64,000 nt of DNA from Cognatilysobacter terrigena (GCF_004361065.1 NZ_SELT01000003.1:124001-188000); one strand, 5' to 3'. Counted from the stretch's first letter, positions 46,162-57,433 are shown. The notes: generated by a model not told the origin, from the letters alone. A program made the numbers and translations.

Positions 46162-46198
46162 TTCGCCAAACCGTTTGGCGCGCCGAGGCGATCAGCCT
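46162..46198. promoter_or_regulatory. Two adjacent inverted repeats upstream of the TonB-like gene
   Basis: CGCCAAAC-C-GTTTGGCG (46162-46178) and CGAGGC-GATCA-GCCTCG (46182-46198) lie 197-233 nt before the TonB-like start. They could be operator dyads or short hairpins. Apart from AT-rich sequence near 46033-46045 (possible promoter), nothing else stands out in 45966-46238. Confidence 0.3.
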
Positions 46199-46238
46199 CG
46201 TCCCATCGCGCATCTCCGACCATCGATCGCGCCAAAAG

Positions 46239-46265
46239 AAAAAGCCCGCACGCAGCGGGCTTTTT
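46239..46265 (-). terminator. Terminator of the SIMPL/small-protein unit
   Basis: AAAAAGCCCGC and GCGGGCTTTTT pair with an ACGCA loop; the minus strand continues CTTTTGG, giving a strong intrinsic terminator about 22 nt past the small-protein stop. Confidence 0.85.
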
Positions 46266-46286
46266 CCTTCCGATCGGCAAAGACGC

Positions 46287-46487
46287 CTACTCGCCCGCGG
46301 GATTCGGATCGTCGCCCTGCGGTCGGTCGAGGCCGCCGGCCTCGGGATTGGGCAGCTTTCCGGTGCGCGGGTCGCGTGCGTCCGCCTTGTCACGCGGCTG
46401 GTTTTCCGCGTAGCCCGGGTTCGCGCCGGGGCGGGGATCCGCTGCAGCCGCCGTGTCGCGGCCGCGCGGGATGTCAGGCGTCGTCAT
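46287..46487 (-). CDS. Small proline/aspartate-rich hypothetical protein
   Basis: A 66-residue polar frame, MTTPDIPRGRDTAAAADPRP onward, rich in Pro, Asp, Gly and Arg, with no hydrophobic stretch and probably disordered. Its ATG begins 2 nt after the SIMPL gene stop and its stop lies just before the strong terminator, so it is translated from the same message if real. No family recognised. Its position between a gene and its terminator is the main support. Confidence 0.55.
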   Translation of the reverse strand: MTTPDIPRGRDTAAAADPRPGANPGYAENQPRDKADARDPRTGKLPNPEAGGLDRPQGDDPNPAGE

Positions 46488-46489
46488 GG

Positions 46490-47239
46490 TTACTTTCCGA
46501 GTTCGAACACGACGTTGAGATTGACCGAAAGCACGTTCTCGCCAGGCGAAATCGGCGTCGCCTCGTCGCGCGCCATCTTCGCCATGGCCATCATGGGAAT
46601 CGGGCGCGGGATGGTCGCGCCACCGCTCTCGTCGATGGACACGATGCGGCGCACGCGCACGCCCAGCGTCTTCGCGTACATCTCGGCGCGGGCGCGGGCC
46701 TTCTCGAGCGCCGCACGGCGCGCTTCGTCGTACACCGGCTCTTTCTGGTCGATGTCGAAGGTCGGCCCGTTGATCTGGTTGGCGCCGGTCGCGACCAGCG
46801 CATCGAGGATCTTGCCGAGCTTGGCGATGTCGCGAACCGTGACGTTGACGTTGTTCGACGCCTGGTAGCCGGTGATCGCCGGAGGCTGGTTCTCGGCATA
46901 GCGGTATTGCGGATTGAGGTTGACGCCCGCGGTCTGCACGTCGCGATCGGCCACGCCCGCGGCGCGGATGGCGGCGATCACCTTGGCCATGCGATCGGCG
47001 TTCTCACGCAGCGAGGTGTTCGCGTCGGCGGCCTGGGTGACGACACCCGCCGATACGGAGGCGATGTCGGGCGCGCGGCGCGCTTCGGCCTGCGATGCGA
47101 CGGAAAGAAGCGTGGAATCGGGCGCCGTCATCGGGACGGGCACGGGCGCGGTCTGGGCGTCGACGGTCATGACGAGACTTCCGAAGGCGAGCGCAGCGGC
47201 GAGGGCGAGGGGGCGGACAAGGGGGCGCATGGCGGGCAT
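46490..47239 (-). CDS. SIMPL domain (DUF541) exported protein
   Basis: A 249-residue protein with a signal peptide (RPLALAAALAFGSLVMTVDAQ) and a SIMPL domain: SQAEARRAPDIASVSAGVVTQAADANTSLRENADRMAKVIAAIRAAGV, RDVQTAGVNLNPQYRY, and KARARAEMYAKTLGVRVRRIVSIDE. Relatives include the oxidative-stress protein YggE and Brucella BP26; the exact role is unknown. GGAG 5 nt before ATG 47239 sets the start. It is divergent from maf by 126 nt. Confidence 0.92.
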   Translation of the reverse strand: MPAMRPLVRPLALAAALAFGSLVMTVDAQTAPVPVPMTAPDSTLLSVASQAEARRAPDIASVSAGVVTQAADANTSLRENADRMAKVIAAIRAAGVADRDVQTAGVNLNPQYRYAENQPPAITGYQASNNVNVTVRDIAKLGKILDALVATGANQINGPTFDIDQKEPVYDEARRAALEKARARAEMYAKTLGVRVRRIVSIDESGGATIPRPIPMMAMAKMARDEATPISPGENVLSVNLNVVFELGK

Positions 47240-47365
47240 GGAGGCTCCAGTGGTGGGCGAAGGGTCGGTACGTCACAGTGAACGGCCGGTGAGACGTGAT
47301 GGGGTCGGGACGCGATGCCGAAGGTTCAGGATCGCCTCGACAGGTGGCGGGTTATTCTTCGGTCG

Positions 47366-47953
47366 ATGCTCTATCTCGCCTCCAAATCCCCGCGCCGACG
47401 CGAGCTTCTTGGCCGCCTCGGCCTCGACCCGCGCCTCCTCGACATCGACATTCCCGAAGTCCGCCAACCCGGTGAACCCGCGCTCGATTACGTGCGCCGG
47501 GTCTCGCGGGAAAAGGCGGGTGCGGGGCTGTTGTCCGTCGCAGGCGTCCCCGATGCGCTCGTGCTCGCGGCCGATACCGAAGTCGTGCTCGACGACGAAG
47601 TCTTCGGCAAGCCCGTGGATGCCGACGATGCCGTGCGCATGCTGACCAAGCTGTCGGGCCGCACGCATCAGGTGATCAGCGTGGTGTGGCTGATGTCGGC
47701 CGGACGCGAGGCGCAGGCCATCAGTGTGTCCGACGTCACGTTCGCGGCGCTCACGTCCGCGCAGCTCGACGGCTACATCGCCTGCGGCGAATGGGCGGGC
47801 AAGGCCGGCGCGTATGCGATCCAGGGCCGTGCCGAAGCGTTCGTCACGCGACTGGATGGCAGCTACTCCGGCGTGATGGGCTTGCCGGTGCACGAGACAT
47901 CCAAGCTGCTCGCCGAATTCGGCGTCGACGCATTCGCAGGCATGGCGGCATGA
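47366..47953 (+). CDS. maf: Maf-family nucleoside triphosphate pyrophosphatase
   Basis: Maf hydrolyses modified or canonical NTPs to NMPs (housekeeping nucleotide cleansing). The 195-residue product begins [20 protein letters not shown] with the SxSPRR motif. It has [18 protein letters not shown] with the catalytic Asp, and [39 protein letters not shown]. It is closest to the YhdE/dTTP-UTP type by context (next to rng). ATG at 47366 is used though the frame opens earlier. Its stop overlaps the rng start as ATGA. Confidence 0.94.
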   Translation: MLYLASKSPRRRELLGRLGLDPRLLDIDIPEVRQPGEPALDYVRRVSREKAGAGLLSVAGVPDALVLAADTEVVLDDEVFGKPVDADDAVRMLTKLSGRTHQVISVVWLMSAGREAQAISVSDVTFAALTSAQLDGYIACGEWAGKAGAYAIQGRAEAFVTRLDGSYSGVMGLPVHETSKLLAEFGVDAFAGMAA

Positions 47954-49440
47954 CGGAAGAGATCCTGGTCAACGTCACGCCGCGCGAAACGCGCGTGGCC
48001 GTGGTCGAGAACGGCATGCTGCAGGAACTGCACATCGAACGCGGCTGGCGTCGCGGGGTGGTGGGCAACGTCTACAAGGGTCGGGTGCAGCGGATCATGC
48101 CGGGCATGCAGGCCGCCTTCATCGACATCGGCCTCGAGCGTGCGGCGTTCCTGCACGCGGGCGACATCGTGAAGCCGACGCCGGTGTCCGACACGGCGAA
48201 CGGCGACGAGGCACCGCTGCCGCCGCAACCGACGCGACCGATCACCGAACTGCTGCGCGACGGTCAGGACATCGTCGTGCAGGTGGTGAAGGATCCGATC
48301 GGCAGCAAGGGCGCACGGCTGACGACGCAGCTGTCGATTCCGTCTCGCTATCTCGTGCTTTTGCCGCGCACGCGCGTGGTCGGCGTGTCGGCGCGCATCG
48401 AGGATGAAGTCGAGCGCGCGCGGCTCAAGCACATCGTGTCGTCGCTCTCGCCGCCGGGCGCGCAGCACGGCTACATCGTGCGTACGAACGCGGAAGGGCA
48501 GCCGGACGAAGCGATCGCCGAAGACATCGCGTACCTCAACCGCGTGTGGTCGCTGATCGAGGAAAGCTCGAAGTCGGCGAAGCTCGGTGAGCGCGTGTAC
48601 GAGGACCTGTCGCTGCCGATGCGCGCCGTACGCGACCTGCTGCGTCGCGACGTCGAGAAGGTGAAGGTCGACTCGCGTGAAACCTGCGACCGGCTCAAAG
48701 CCTTCGCCGCGCAGTACATGCCCGGCCTCAACGAGAAGATCGAGCACTATGCGGGGGCGCGGCCGATCTTCGACCTGTACGGCGTCGAGGATGAGATCCA
48801 GCGTGCACTCGAGAAGCAGGTGCCGCTGAAGAGCGGCGGCTACCTCGTCATCGACCAGACCGAGGCCATGACGACGATCGACGTGAACACGGGTTCATTT
48901 CTCGGTCAGCGCAACCTTGAGGAAACGGTTTTCCGCACGAACCTGGAGGCCGCCCAGTCGGTCGCGCGTCAGCTCAGGCTCCGTAACCTCGGCGGCATCA
49001 TCATCATCGACTTCATCGATATGACGGATGCCGAGCACAAGCGGCAGGTGCTCCGTCAGCTCGAGAAGGCGCTCGCCCGCGACCACGCCAAGACGACCGT
49101 GTACGACTTCTCCCCGCTGGGTCTCGTCGAGATGACCCGCAAGCGCACCACCGAGAGCCTGCAGCGGCAGCTGTCCGAACCCTGCCACGAGTGCGGCGGG
49201 CGTGGTTCGCTCAAGACGCCGGAAACGGTGACGTATGAAATCTTCCGCGACATCGTGCGGCAGGTGCGCCAGTTCGATGCGCAGCGGCTGCTGGTGATCG
49301 CGTCGCCGAAGGTCGTAGCACGCATCACCGACGAGGAGTCGGCGGCGGTCGCCGAACTCGAGGAATTCCTGAGCAAGTCGATCCGCTTCCAAGCCGACGA
49401 GCAGTACTCGCAGGAGCAGTTCGATGTCGTGCTGCTCTGA
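47950..49440 (+). CDS. rng: Ribonuclease G
   Basis: RNase G is a single-strand endonuclease that matures 16S rRNA and decays some mRNAs. The 496-residue protein begins [21 protein letters not shown] and has the S1 domain [25 protein letters not shown]. The catalytic DNase-I-like part contains [20 protein letters not shown] and [11 protein letters not shown] with its metal-binding Asp residues, and the zinc link is CHECGGRG. Length matches RNase G and excludes RNase E. It is coupled to maf by ATGA. Confidence 0.97.
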   Translation: MTEEILVNVTPRETRVAVVENGMLQELHIERGWRRGVVGNVYKGRVQRIMPGMQAAFIDIGLERAAFLHAGDIVKPTPVSDTANGDEAPLPPQPTRPITELLRDGQDIVVQVVKDPIGSKGARLTTQLSIPSRYLVLLPRTRVVGVSARIEDEVERARLKHIVSSLSPPGAQHGYIVRTNAEGQPDEAIAEDIAYLNRVWSLIEESSKSAKLGERVYEDLSLPMRAVRDLLRRDVEKVKVDSRETCDRLKAFAAQYMPGLNEKIEHYAGARPIFDLYGVEDEIQRALEKQVPLKSGGYLVIDQTEAMTTIDVNTGSFLGQRNLEETVFRTNLEAAQSVARQLRLRNLGGIIIIDFIDMTDAEHKRQVLRQLEKALARDHAKTTVYDFSPLGLVEMTRKRTTESLQRQLSEPCHECGGRGSLKTPETVTYEIFRDIVRQVRQFDAQRLLVIASPKVVARITDEESAAVAELEEFLSKSIRFQADEQYSQEQFDVVLL

Positions 49441-49467
49441 CCGCGGCGTCGCGGCGTCGCACCGCGC

Positions 49468-52400
49468 GTGATCCTTCGCCACGCCAAGCGCGCGCACGTC
49501 GGCCTCGGCTACGTCGCCGCGGTCGCGGTGCTCGGCTTCGCGCTGCTGCTGGGGCTCGTGAGCCTCGCGCTGCCGCTGCTCGCACAGCATCCGGCGCAGG
49601 TGAAGGCGTGGCTGGAACATCGCACCAAGCGGCCGGTGTCGTTCACCGGCCTGCGCACGCATTGGACGAAGGTCGGCCCGCTGATCGAACTGCGCGGCCT
49701 GCGCATCGGCGAGGGTGACAAGGCCGTTGCCGTCGGTGACGCCGAATTGCTGGCGTCGGTCTATCTCGGCCTGCTGCCGGGTCATGCCTTCACTGAGCTG
49801 CGCCTCCGCGGCCTCGATCTCACGCTCGAGCGTGCGGACGATGGCACGTGGGATGTGCGCGGCCTACCGGGCCAGACGGACGAGAAGAACGCCGATCCGT
49901 TCGGCACGCTCGATCGCCTCGGCGAATTGCATGTCATCGACGGCCGCCTCGCGATCGTCGCGCCCGCGTACGGCATCGACACCGCGATTCCGCGCGCGGA
50001 CCTGCGCCTGCGCGTCGACGGTGCCCGCGTGCGTGCCGGTGTGCGTGCGTGGATGCGTACGAACGCGGCGCCGCTCGACGGCGTACTCGATTTCGATCGC
50101 GACACGGGCGATGGCCGCGCCTATGTCGGCGCCGAGCGCGTCGACCTGCGCGACTGGGCGGCCGTGCTGCACGCCGGCGGCGTGCGCATCGCCGGTGGCG
50201 TCGGCAGCGCGCGCGTGGGCAGAGCTGCGCGATGAGCGCGTGGTGCAGGTCACGGGGCAGGGCGCCCTCTCGGGCGTGACGCTCCAGGGCGCGCCGCTCG
50301 ACGGTGCGGTGCCTCGCGTGGTCTTCGATCGCGTCGATGCGCTCGGCGTCTGGCGCGTCAAGGGTCGCGCGTGGACGGTGACGCTGCCGACGTTGCGCGT
50401 GCAGCAGAAGCGTTCCGGCGAAGTGCTCGACGGTTTGGCGCTGGCCGGTGGCGGTCGTTTCGACCTCGCCGCACGCCATGTCGACGTTGCGCCGCTGCTG
50501 CAGACCGCCGCGCTCACCGATCGCTTGCCCGAAGGCACGCGCCGCTGGATTCGCGCGGCCGCGCCCGGGGGGCTCGTCGACGATGCGCGCGTCAGCAGCG
50601 TGCAGGGTCATACGAACGTACAGGCGAAGCTGGCATCAGTCGGCTTCGATCGTGTCGGCACGACGCCGGGTCTGCGCGGCATCGCCGGTCGACTCGCCGG
50701 TGACGCCGACGGCGTGCAGGTCGACTTCGACCCTTCGAGCGCGATCCGTTTCAGCTGGCCGCAGGCCTTCGGCCCCGATCACCTCGTGCGTCTCACCGGG
50801 CGCGCAGCCGTGTGGCGCGATGGCCCGGGTTGGCGCGTCGGCACGCACGCGCTGCACATCGGCGGCGAGGGCTACTCGGCCGACGTGCGCGGCGGCCTGT
50901 TCTGGCAGGGCGACGGCACGCGTCCCTTCATCGACATCGCCACGGATATCGGTCCCACCGCGGTACCCGTCGCCAAGCGGTTCTGGGTGCGCAACGTGAT
51001 GGCGCCGAAGGTCGTGCAGTGGCTCGACAACGGGCTCGTGGGTGGCCGCGTCGAGCAGGGTCGGGCGGTCGTCGTCGGTGACCTGGACGACTGGCCGTTC
51101 CGTCATCACGAAGGCACGTTCGAAGCGCGCGGTCGTGTCGTCGGCGGCGTCGTGAAGTTCCTTCCCGACTGGCAGCCCGCGGAAGACGTCAATGCCGACG
51201 TGATGTTCGACGGTACCGGCTTCGACATCGTCGGCAGCGGCCGCGTCGGTCGCGTGCAGCTGCCGGTGCTGAAGGCGTCGATCGACGACTACTCGCATGG
51301 CGCGCTCCTCGTGGAAGCGCACGGCAACACCGAAGCATCGCAACTGCTCGACGTCGTGCGCGCGAGCGGCCTGCGCAGGCTGCAGCCGGAAACGATCGAC
51401 GCGCTGTCCGCCAGCGGCCCCGCGAAGGTCGACTTCAATCTCGAACTTCCGCTGGGCCGACCGGAGCCCCTGTCGATCAAGGGTGCGGTGGATCTCAATG
51501 GCGCGATGCTCGCCGATCGCCGCTGGGACCTGCGCTTCGACGACGTGCACGGCCGCGCCGACTACGACTTGCGCGGCTTCACCGCGACGGATCTTGCGGT
51601 GCGCCACGACGGCCAGCCGGGCCAGCTGTCATTGCGCGTGGGCGACGGCCATGTGCGCGCGACGACGAACATCGTCGAAGGCGATGTCGCGGCGAATTTC
51701 GACATCGACGACCTGCTCAAGCGCGCGCCGGAAATGGACTGGCTGTCGCCGTACGTGGCCGGGCGTTCCGCGTGGACCGTCGGCGTCGTCGTGCCGAAGA
51801 ACATCAGCGCGCCCGGCGCGTCGGCGCACCTGCAACTGCGCAGCACGCTCGCGGGTACGTCGCTCGATCTGCCGGCGCCGCTGCGCAAGCCCGCGACGCA
51901 GCCCTTGCCCGCGTTCGTCGACACGCCGCTTCCGCTCGGCAGTGGCGAGGTGAAAGTGAGCCTCGGCAACCTCGCCGGCGTGCGCGCACGCACGAGCGGC
52001 GGTCGGACGGGCGTGCGCGTGGTGCTCGGCAGCGGCACCGTGGACGATGCGGCGCCGGCGTCGGGCATCGTTGCGACGGGCCGCGCTGCGCAACTCGACG
52101 CGCTCGACTGGATCGCCTTCGCGCGCGGCGGTAGTGGATCCGGCGGCGACGGCCTTTCGCTTCAGCGCATCGACGTGACGACGCCGCGCCTCAACATGCT
52201 CGGTGGCGTGTTCGGTGAAACGCGCCTGCAGGTGCAACCGCTCGGCGGCAACGCGCTGTCGGTGCGTGCCGATGGCGCCACGCTCGCCGGGAGTGTGACC
52301 GTGCCCGATGGCCCGGGCCCGATCGCAGGCCGCTTCGGTCGCGTGTTCTGGAAGCCGGCGACGACGTCGAGCGCAACCGCGACGACCAGCAGCGGCGCGC

Positions 52401-53326
52401 CGCGTATCGCGCCGATGACGCCGACGACGCGCCGCCCCGTGCCCGTCCGCGCTTCGCCCGCTAGCGCCGCGATGGACCCGTCGAAGGTTCCGGCCCTCGC
52501 GATCGATGTCGACGACCTCCGCATCGGCGGCGCGCAGCTCGGCAACGCGCGCTTCCGCTCGCATCCGACCGCCGCCGGCCTGCAGCTCGACCAGTTCACC
52601 GCGCGCGGCCGCGCGCAGCGCATCGACGCGACGGGCGAATGGACGGGCAAAGCCGCTGCGCGCACGCATATCGATGCCACCGTGGCGAGCGACGACTTCG
52701 GTGCACTGCTCGATGGCTTCGGGTTCGGCGGGCGCGTCGGCGGCGGCAAGGGGACGGCGCATTTCGACGCGGCGTGGGCCGGCGCACCGAGCGACTTCGC
52801 GCTGGGCAGCCTCGAAGGCACCCTCGCGGTCGACGTTCGCAACGGCCGGCTGCTCGAGGTCAACCCGGGCGCGGGCCGCGTGCTCGGCCTGCTGAGCCTC
52901 GCCGAACTGCCGCGTCGCCTGACGCTCGATTTCGGCGACTTCTTCGCCAAGGGCTTCAGCTTCAACCAGCTCGGCGGCAACGTGCGCTTCGACAGCGGGC
53001 TGGCGCGGAGTGACGACTTCGGCATCAAGGGCCCCGCCGCGGACATCCGCATCCGCGGTGCCGCGAACATGCGAGCGCAGACGTTCGACCAGACCATCGA
53101 AGTGCATCCCAAGTCGGCCAACCTCCTGACCGCCGTCGGCGCGCTCGCGGGTGGGCCGGTCGGTGCTGCCATTGGTGCGGCCGCGGGTGCCGTCATGCAG
53201 AAGCCGCTCGGGCAGATCGGCGCGAAGGTCTATCGCGTCACCGGCCCGTGGGCCGATCCCAAGGTCGAAGTGATGACGCGCGACCAGACGCGCGCGCTGG
53301 CGCTCGCGAAGCCACCGGCCGGTTGA
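49468..53326 (+). pseudogene. yhdP: YhdP/TIGR02099 AsmA-like envelope protein gene, frameshifted
   Basis: YhdP-type proteins span the periplasm and help carry phospholipids to the outer membrane. GTG at 49468 starts a segment with a span (YVAAVAVLGFALLLGLVSLALPLLA) and an AsmA-like N-terminus that stays open to TGA at 50233. Similarity continues from about 50216 in the +1 frame (WAELRDERVVQVTGQ) to 53326, ending MTRDQTRALALAKPP. Joined, the product is about 1285 residues, the normal length. The switch falls at GCGCGCGCG (50207-50215); two extra bases there would restore GSARAWAEL. It may be a true mutation, slippage, or a sequencing error. Confidence 0.85.
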
Positions 53327-53395
53327 GGCCGATCACATCGCCCCGCATATAGTCCGGACGTGCTGTTTGCGCGCGTCCTTCACCCTGGAATTCCG

Positions 53396-54850
53396 ATGAC
53401 GACTTCGCTCTCGACCGCCGAATCCCGCCTGCTGGTGCCTGCCGGCCTCGATGTCGCGTCGCTCGACCGCGCGCTCGGTGCGCTGATCGGCCCCGGCGTC
53501 GATTTCGGCGATCTGTATTTCCAGCACGCGAGGCGTGAGAGCTGGACGGTCGAGGACGGCATCGTCAAGGACGGTGCGCATTCGATCGAGCAGGGCGTCG
53601 GCGTTCGTGCGATCAGTGGCGAGAAGACTGGCTTTGCGTACTCGGACGAGATCGACGCGCGTGCGCTGCTCGAAGCGTCGACATCGGCGCGCGCGATCGC
53701 GAAGGGCAGCGTCGTCGGCGCGGAGCTCGCGAAGGATCGCCCGCTCGTGCGGGGCAGCGGTCGCGAGCTGTATGCCGCGTTCGATCCCATCGATGCGCTC
53801 GCGAACGAAGAGAAGGTCGAATCGCTGCGCCGCATCGACCGCCTGCTGCGCGCCGCGGATCCGCGCGTGAAGCAGGTGACGGTGAGCCTGTCGGGTGGCG
53901 TCGACACGGTGCTCGTCGCGCGCAGCGACGGCCTGCTGTCGGCGGACGTGCGTCCGCTCGTGCGCCTCAACGTGCAGGTGATCGTCGAGCAGAACGGCCG
54001 CCGCGAGCAGGGGTACGCGGGTGGCGGCGGACGCTACGGTTATGCAGAGTTGCTCGGCGGCGATCGTCCCGAACATCTGGCGCGCGAGGCGTTGCGCCAA
54101 GCGCTCGTGAATCTCGCTGCGGTCGACGCACCGGCCGGCGTGATGCCCGTCGTGCTCGGCAGCGGTTGGCCCGGCGTGCTGCTGCACGAGGCAGTGGGTC
54201 ATGGCCTCGAAGGCGACTTCAATCGCAAGGGCACGTCGACGTACGCGGGTCGTATCGGCCAGCGCGTCGCGTCCCCGGGCGTCACCATCGTCGACGACGG
54301 CACGCTGCCGGGTCGTCGCGGTTCGCTCAACATCGACGATGAAGGCACGCCGACGAACTGCACGACGCTGATCGAAGACGGCGTGCTCGTCGGCTACATG
54401 CAGGACACGCTCAACGCGCGCCTGATGGGCATGACGCCAACGGGAAATGGGCGTCGCGAATCGTTCGCGCACTTGGTCATGCCGCGCATGACCAACACCT
54501 ACATGCTCGCCGGCCCGCACGATCCGGACGAGATGATCCGTTCGGTGAAGCGCGGCCTGTACGCGGTGAACTTCGGCGGCGGCCAGGTCGACATCACGTC
54601 GGGCAAGTACGTGTTCTCGGCCACCGAGGCCTACATGATCGAGGACGGCAAGGTCACGTCGCCGGTGAAGGGCGCGATGCTGATCGGCAACGGGCCCGAG
54701 ACGATGCAGAAGGTCCGCATGATCGGGAATGATCTTGCGCTCGACGAAGGCGTCGGCGTCTGCGGCAAGGACGGGCAGAGCGTGCCGGTCGGCGTCGGTC
54801 AGCCGTCGCTGCTGATCGACGGACTGACCGTCGGCGGAACGAAGGCCTGA
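53396..54850 (+). CDS. tldD: Metalloprotease TldD
   Basis: TldD forms the TldD/TldE protease heterodimer that trims unfolded peptides (microcin B17 precursor, CcdA). The 484-residue product carries the zinc motif [11 protein letters not shown] (HExxxH), preceded by [12 protein letters not shown]. The family pattern includes [38 protein letters not shown] and [37 protein letters not shown] at 53396 gives a length close to E. coli TldD; an ATG-less extension upstream is not conserved. It follows yhdP by 69 nt. Confidence 0.97.
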   Translation: MTTSLSTAESRLLVPAGLDVASLDRALGALIGPGVDFGDLYFQHARRESWTVEDGIVKDGAHSIEQGVGVRAISGEKTGFAYSDEIDARALLEASTSARAIAKGSVVGAELAKDRPLVRGSGRELYAAFDPIDALANEEKVESLRRIDRLLRAADPRVKQVTVSLSGGVDTVLVARSDGLLSADVRPLVRLNVQVIVEQNGRREQGYAGGGGRYGYAELLGGDRPEHLAREALRQALVNLAAVDAPAGVMPVVLGSGWPGVLLHEAVGHGLEGDFNRKGTSTYAGRIGQRVASPGVTIVDDGTLPGRRGSLNIDDEGTPTNCTTLIEDGVLVGYMQDTLNARLMGMTPTGNGRRESFAHLVMPRMTNTYMLAGPHDPDEMIRSVKRGLYAVNFGGGQVDITSGKYVFSATEAYMIEDGKVTSPVKGAMLIGNGPETMQKVRMIGNDLALDEGVGVCGKDGQSVPVGVGQPSLLIDGLTVGGTKA

Positions 54851-54863
54851 GCCTTCGCGTGCG

Positions 54864-55439
54864 TCAGTCGTCGGTGTCGTCCACGTCGAGGCTGTCGTCG
54901 CCTTCGTCGTCGTGCGTACCGAGCATCACACCACGCAGTTCACGGAACAGTTCGCGGAAGGCGCGTGGCGGCTTGTTGCGATTGCGCTCGTCGAGCGCGT
55001 TTCGAACGAGCTGGCGCAGACGCTGGCGATCGGCGTCGGGATGCAGGTCGAGCAGCTCGGCGAGCGCGGCGTCGCCGCCGTCGAGCAGCTTGGTGCGCCA
55101 CGCTTCGACGCGATGCATCGCCGCAACTTCCGCGCGCGAGCTTTCGCTCTTCTCGTCCAGCGCGTCGCGCATGGCCTGCAGTTCCTCGTCGTCGAGCTTG
55201 CGCATCTGCTTGGCGAGGAACGCGAGCTGCCGCTTGCGCGCGATGTTCGAGGTGATGCGCCGCGTGTCGAGGATGTGCGGCGTGATCGATTCCGGCACCG
55301 GCACGCGCGCGAGCTGCGCGTCGGTCAGGCCGGCCAGCGTCTCGGCCAGGTCCAGCACGCCCAGTGCCTCGCGGCGCTGCTCGCTGCGGGAGGGGCTGTG
55401 GAATTCACCGGTTTCTTCGTCGCGACCGCGCATCGTCAT
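54864..55439 (-). CDS. darP: Dual-action ribosomal maturation protein DarP (YjgA)
   Basis: DarP assists late 50S assembly at the peptidyl-transferase centre. The 191-residue basic/acidic helical protein has [70 protein letters not shown] and [39 protein letters not shown] at 55439 or 55433 can both serve. It lies on the opposite strand between tldD and pmbA; yjgA-pmbA adjacency is usual in gammaproteobacteria, divergent here across 73 nt. Confidence 0.93.
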   Translation of the reverse strand: MTMRGRDEETGEFHSPSRSEQRREALGVLDLAETLAGLTDAQLARVPVPESITPHILDTRRITSNIARKRQLAFLAKQMRKLDDEELQAMRDALDEKSESSRAEVAAMHRVEAWRTKLLDGGDAALAELLDLHPDADRQRLRQLVRNALDERNRNKPPRAFRELFRELRGVMLGTHDDEGDDSLDVDDTDD

Positions 55440-55512
55440 AATCCTGCGCGACGTCGACGCCACGCGTTGAACCGTCCGCGGGCCCGCGGACATGAGATGA
55501 AAGGATAAGACA

Positions 55513-56880
55513 TTGAACGCGACGACCTCTTCGCCGGTCCTCCACGACGACAGCGTCGAGCGCCTCGACACGCTGGCCGACCTGTCGCAGCGCCTCCTCG
55601 GCCTCGCGCGGGAGCGCGGCGTCACGCAGGCCGAAGTGAGCTGCTCCGAGGAAGCGGGGCTCAGCGTCAACGTGCGCATGGGCGAGGTCGAGACGGTCGA
55701 ATCCACGCGCGATCGCGGCATCGCGGTCACCGTCTATTTCGGCCGACGCAAGGGCAGCGCGAGCACCGCGGACCTGCGCGAGGAGAGCCTGATCGCGACG
55801 GTCGACCAGGCCTGCGCGATCGCCAAGTACACCGAGGACGACCCGGCCGCCGGGCTGGCCGATGCGGACCTCATGGCGCGCGACACTCCGGAATTCGATG
55901 CGTGGCATCCATGGGCCATCGACGCGGATCGCGCGATCGACCTCGCGCTTGCCTGCGAGCAGGCGGGTCGCGATGCGGATTCGCGCGTCGAAAATTCGGA
56001 TGGCGCGTCGCTCAGCAGCGGCCGCAGCGTGTCGGTCTATGCGAACAGCCACGGCTTCGTCGGACGCGAGCGCGGCACGCAGCATTCGCTGGGCTGCGCG
56101 CTGATCGCGGGGCGCGGCGATGCGATGCAGCGCGATGGCTGGTACACGCTCGGTCTCGCGTCGGATGATCTCGATTCGCCGGCGTCGGTCGGCCGCCGCG
56201 CCGCCGAGCGCGCGGTGTCGCGCCTGTCGCCACGCCAGCTGCGCACCGGCGAATACACGGTGATGTTCGCGTCGGAAATGGCGCGTTCGCTGATCGGCCA
56301 TCTGCTTTCGGCGGTGTCGGGCGGCGCGCTGTATCGCGGCGCGAGCTTCCTCGTCGACAGCCAAGGCACGCAGCTGTTCCCCGACTGGTTCTCGATCGTC
56401 GAACGCCCATTCGTGCGGCGCGGCCTGCGGTCGTCGGCGTACGACGCGGAAGGCGTGGCGACGCGCGAATCCGCGCTGGTCGAAGGCGGCGTGCTGCAGC
56501 GTTACGTGCTCGGCAGTTACTCCGCGCGCAAGCTCGGCCTGCAGACCACCGCGAACGCGGGGGGCGTGCACAACCTCGACGTCGCCGCGAACAGCGGCGA
56601 TTTCCAGGCGGTGCTCGCCGGCATGGGCCGCGGCCTCCTCGTGACCGAGCTCATGGGTCACGGCGCCAACGCCACGACGGGCGATTATTCGCGCGGTGCG
56701 GCGGGCTTCTGGATCGAGGACGGCCGCATCGAATATCCGGTCGACGGCGTCACCGTGGCCGGCAACCTGCGCGACATGTTCCAGCGCATCCAGGCCGTCG
56801 GCACCGACGTCGACCCGCGTTCGCACATCCGCACGGGTTCGATCGTGATCGACCGCATGACCGTCGCCGGCGAGAGCTGA
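55513..56880 (+). CDS. pmbA: TldE/PmbA, partner of TldD protease
   Basis: PmbA pairs with TldD; it has the same fold but no zinc motif, and none is seen here. The 455-residue product begins at TTG 55513 with AAGGA nearby upstream. It shows [93 protein letters not shown] and [43 protein letters not shown]. It is a complete match to the TldE pattern. Confidence 0.96.
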   Translation: MNATTSSPVLHDDSVERLDTLADLSQRLLGLARERGVTQAEVSCSEEAGLSVNVRMGEVETVESTRDRGIAVTVYFGRRKGSASTADLREESLIATVDQACAIAKYTEDDPAAGLADADLMARDTPEFDAWHPWAIDADRAIDLALACEQAGRDADSRVENSDGASLSSGRSVSVYANSHGFVGRERGTQHSLGCALIAGRGDAMQRDGWYTLGLASDDLDSPASVGRRAAERAVSRLSPRQLRTGEYTVMFASEMARSLIGHLLSAVSGGALYRGASFLVDSQGTQLFPDWFSIVERPFVRRGLRSSAYDAEGVATRESALVEGGVLQRYVLGSYSARKLGLQTTANAGGVHNLDVAANSGDFQAVLAGMGRGLLVTELMGHGANATTGDYSRGAAGFWIEDGRIEYPVDGVTVAGNLRDMFQRIQAVGTDVDPRSHIRTGSIVIDRMTVAGES

Positions 56881-56979
56881 TGCGACCGCTGATCGGGCAA
56901 ATGACGATCGACGGTTGACCGTCATGCACGCTTGGCCTGAAAGTCGTTGTCTACACGACCTTCACGCAGGAGCGAATCG

Positions 56980-57384
56980 ATGAGCGAATACGACCAGAAC
57001 CCCGGTGGCGCCACGCCTCCGCCTTACGACACTGCGCCGGCCGCCGGCGCCGTCTCGCAGGACGACCGCACCATGGCGCTGCTGACGCACCTGTCGGGCA
57101 TCGTCCTCGGCTTCGTGGTGCCGTTGATCATGTGGCTGGTCCACAAGGATCGCAGCGACAAGGCGTTCGTCGTCGACCAGGCGAAGGAAGCACTGAACTT
57201 CAACATCACCCTGATGATCGCCTACATCGGCGTCTTCATCCTGACGATCGTGACGCTCGGCCTCGCGAGCCCGCTGGGCTTCCTGCTGTGGGTCGCGTCG
57301 ATCGTGTTCTTCGTGATCGCCGGCATCAAGGCGAACAGCGGCGAGGCTTACCGTTATCCGCTGTCTTGGCGCCTGGTGAAGTAA
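56980..57384 (+). CDS. DUF4870 family membrane protein
   Basis: The 134-residue protein has a polar Pro-rich start (DQNPGGATPPPYDT), then DRTMALLTHLSGIVLGFVVPLIMWLVHKDRSDKAFVVDQAKEALNFNITL and two closing spans, the classic DUF4870 (YwzB/Tic20-like) pattern. Function is unknown. AGGAG 8 nt before ATG 56980 decides the start. It stands alone and is closed by a very strong terminator 20 nt downstream. Confidence 0.92.
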   Translation: MSEYDQNPGGATPPPYDTAPAAGAVSQDDRTMALLTHLSGIVLGFVVPLIMWLVHKDRSDKAFVVDQAKEALNFNITLMIAYIGVFILTIVTLGLASPLGFLLWVASIVFFVIAGIKANSGEAYRYPLSWRLVK

Positions 57385-57403
57385 ACAGCGCGACGCTGTA
57401 ACG

Positions 57404-57433
57404 AAAAAAGCCCGGCTTCGGCCGGGCTTTTTT
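57404..57433. terminator. Bidirectional terminator between DUF4870 and ispA
   Basis: AAAAAAGCCCGGC and GCCGGGCTTTTTT pair around a TTCG loop, followed by GTTTTTG on the plus strand. The A run gives U-tract on the minus strand, so it can end both convergent genes. Confidence 0.92.

Noticed and set aside
46059-46280. 73-residue minus-strand frame beginning MPIGRKKPAACGLFLLA
   Set aside because: The RKKPAACGLFLLA part is simply the translated terminator hairpin at 46239-46265, a common phantom gene pattern.
49715-50220. Possible independent start of a separate gene upstream of the yhdP second half
   Set aside because: The second frame before about 50205 translates to Arg/Ser/Ala-rich antisense-like sequence with no AsmA pattern, while the first frame carries the family N-terminus; a single broken gene explains both.
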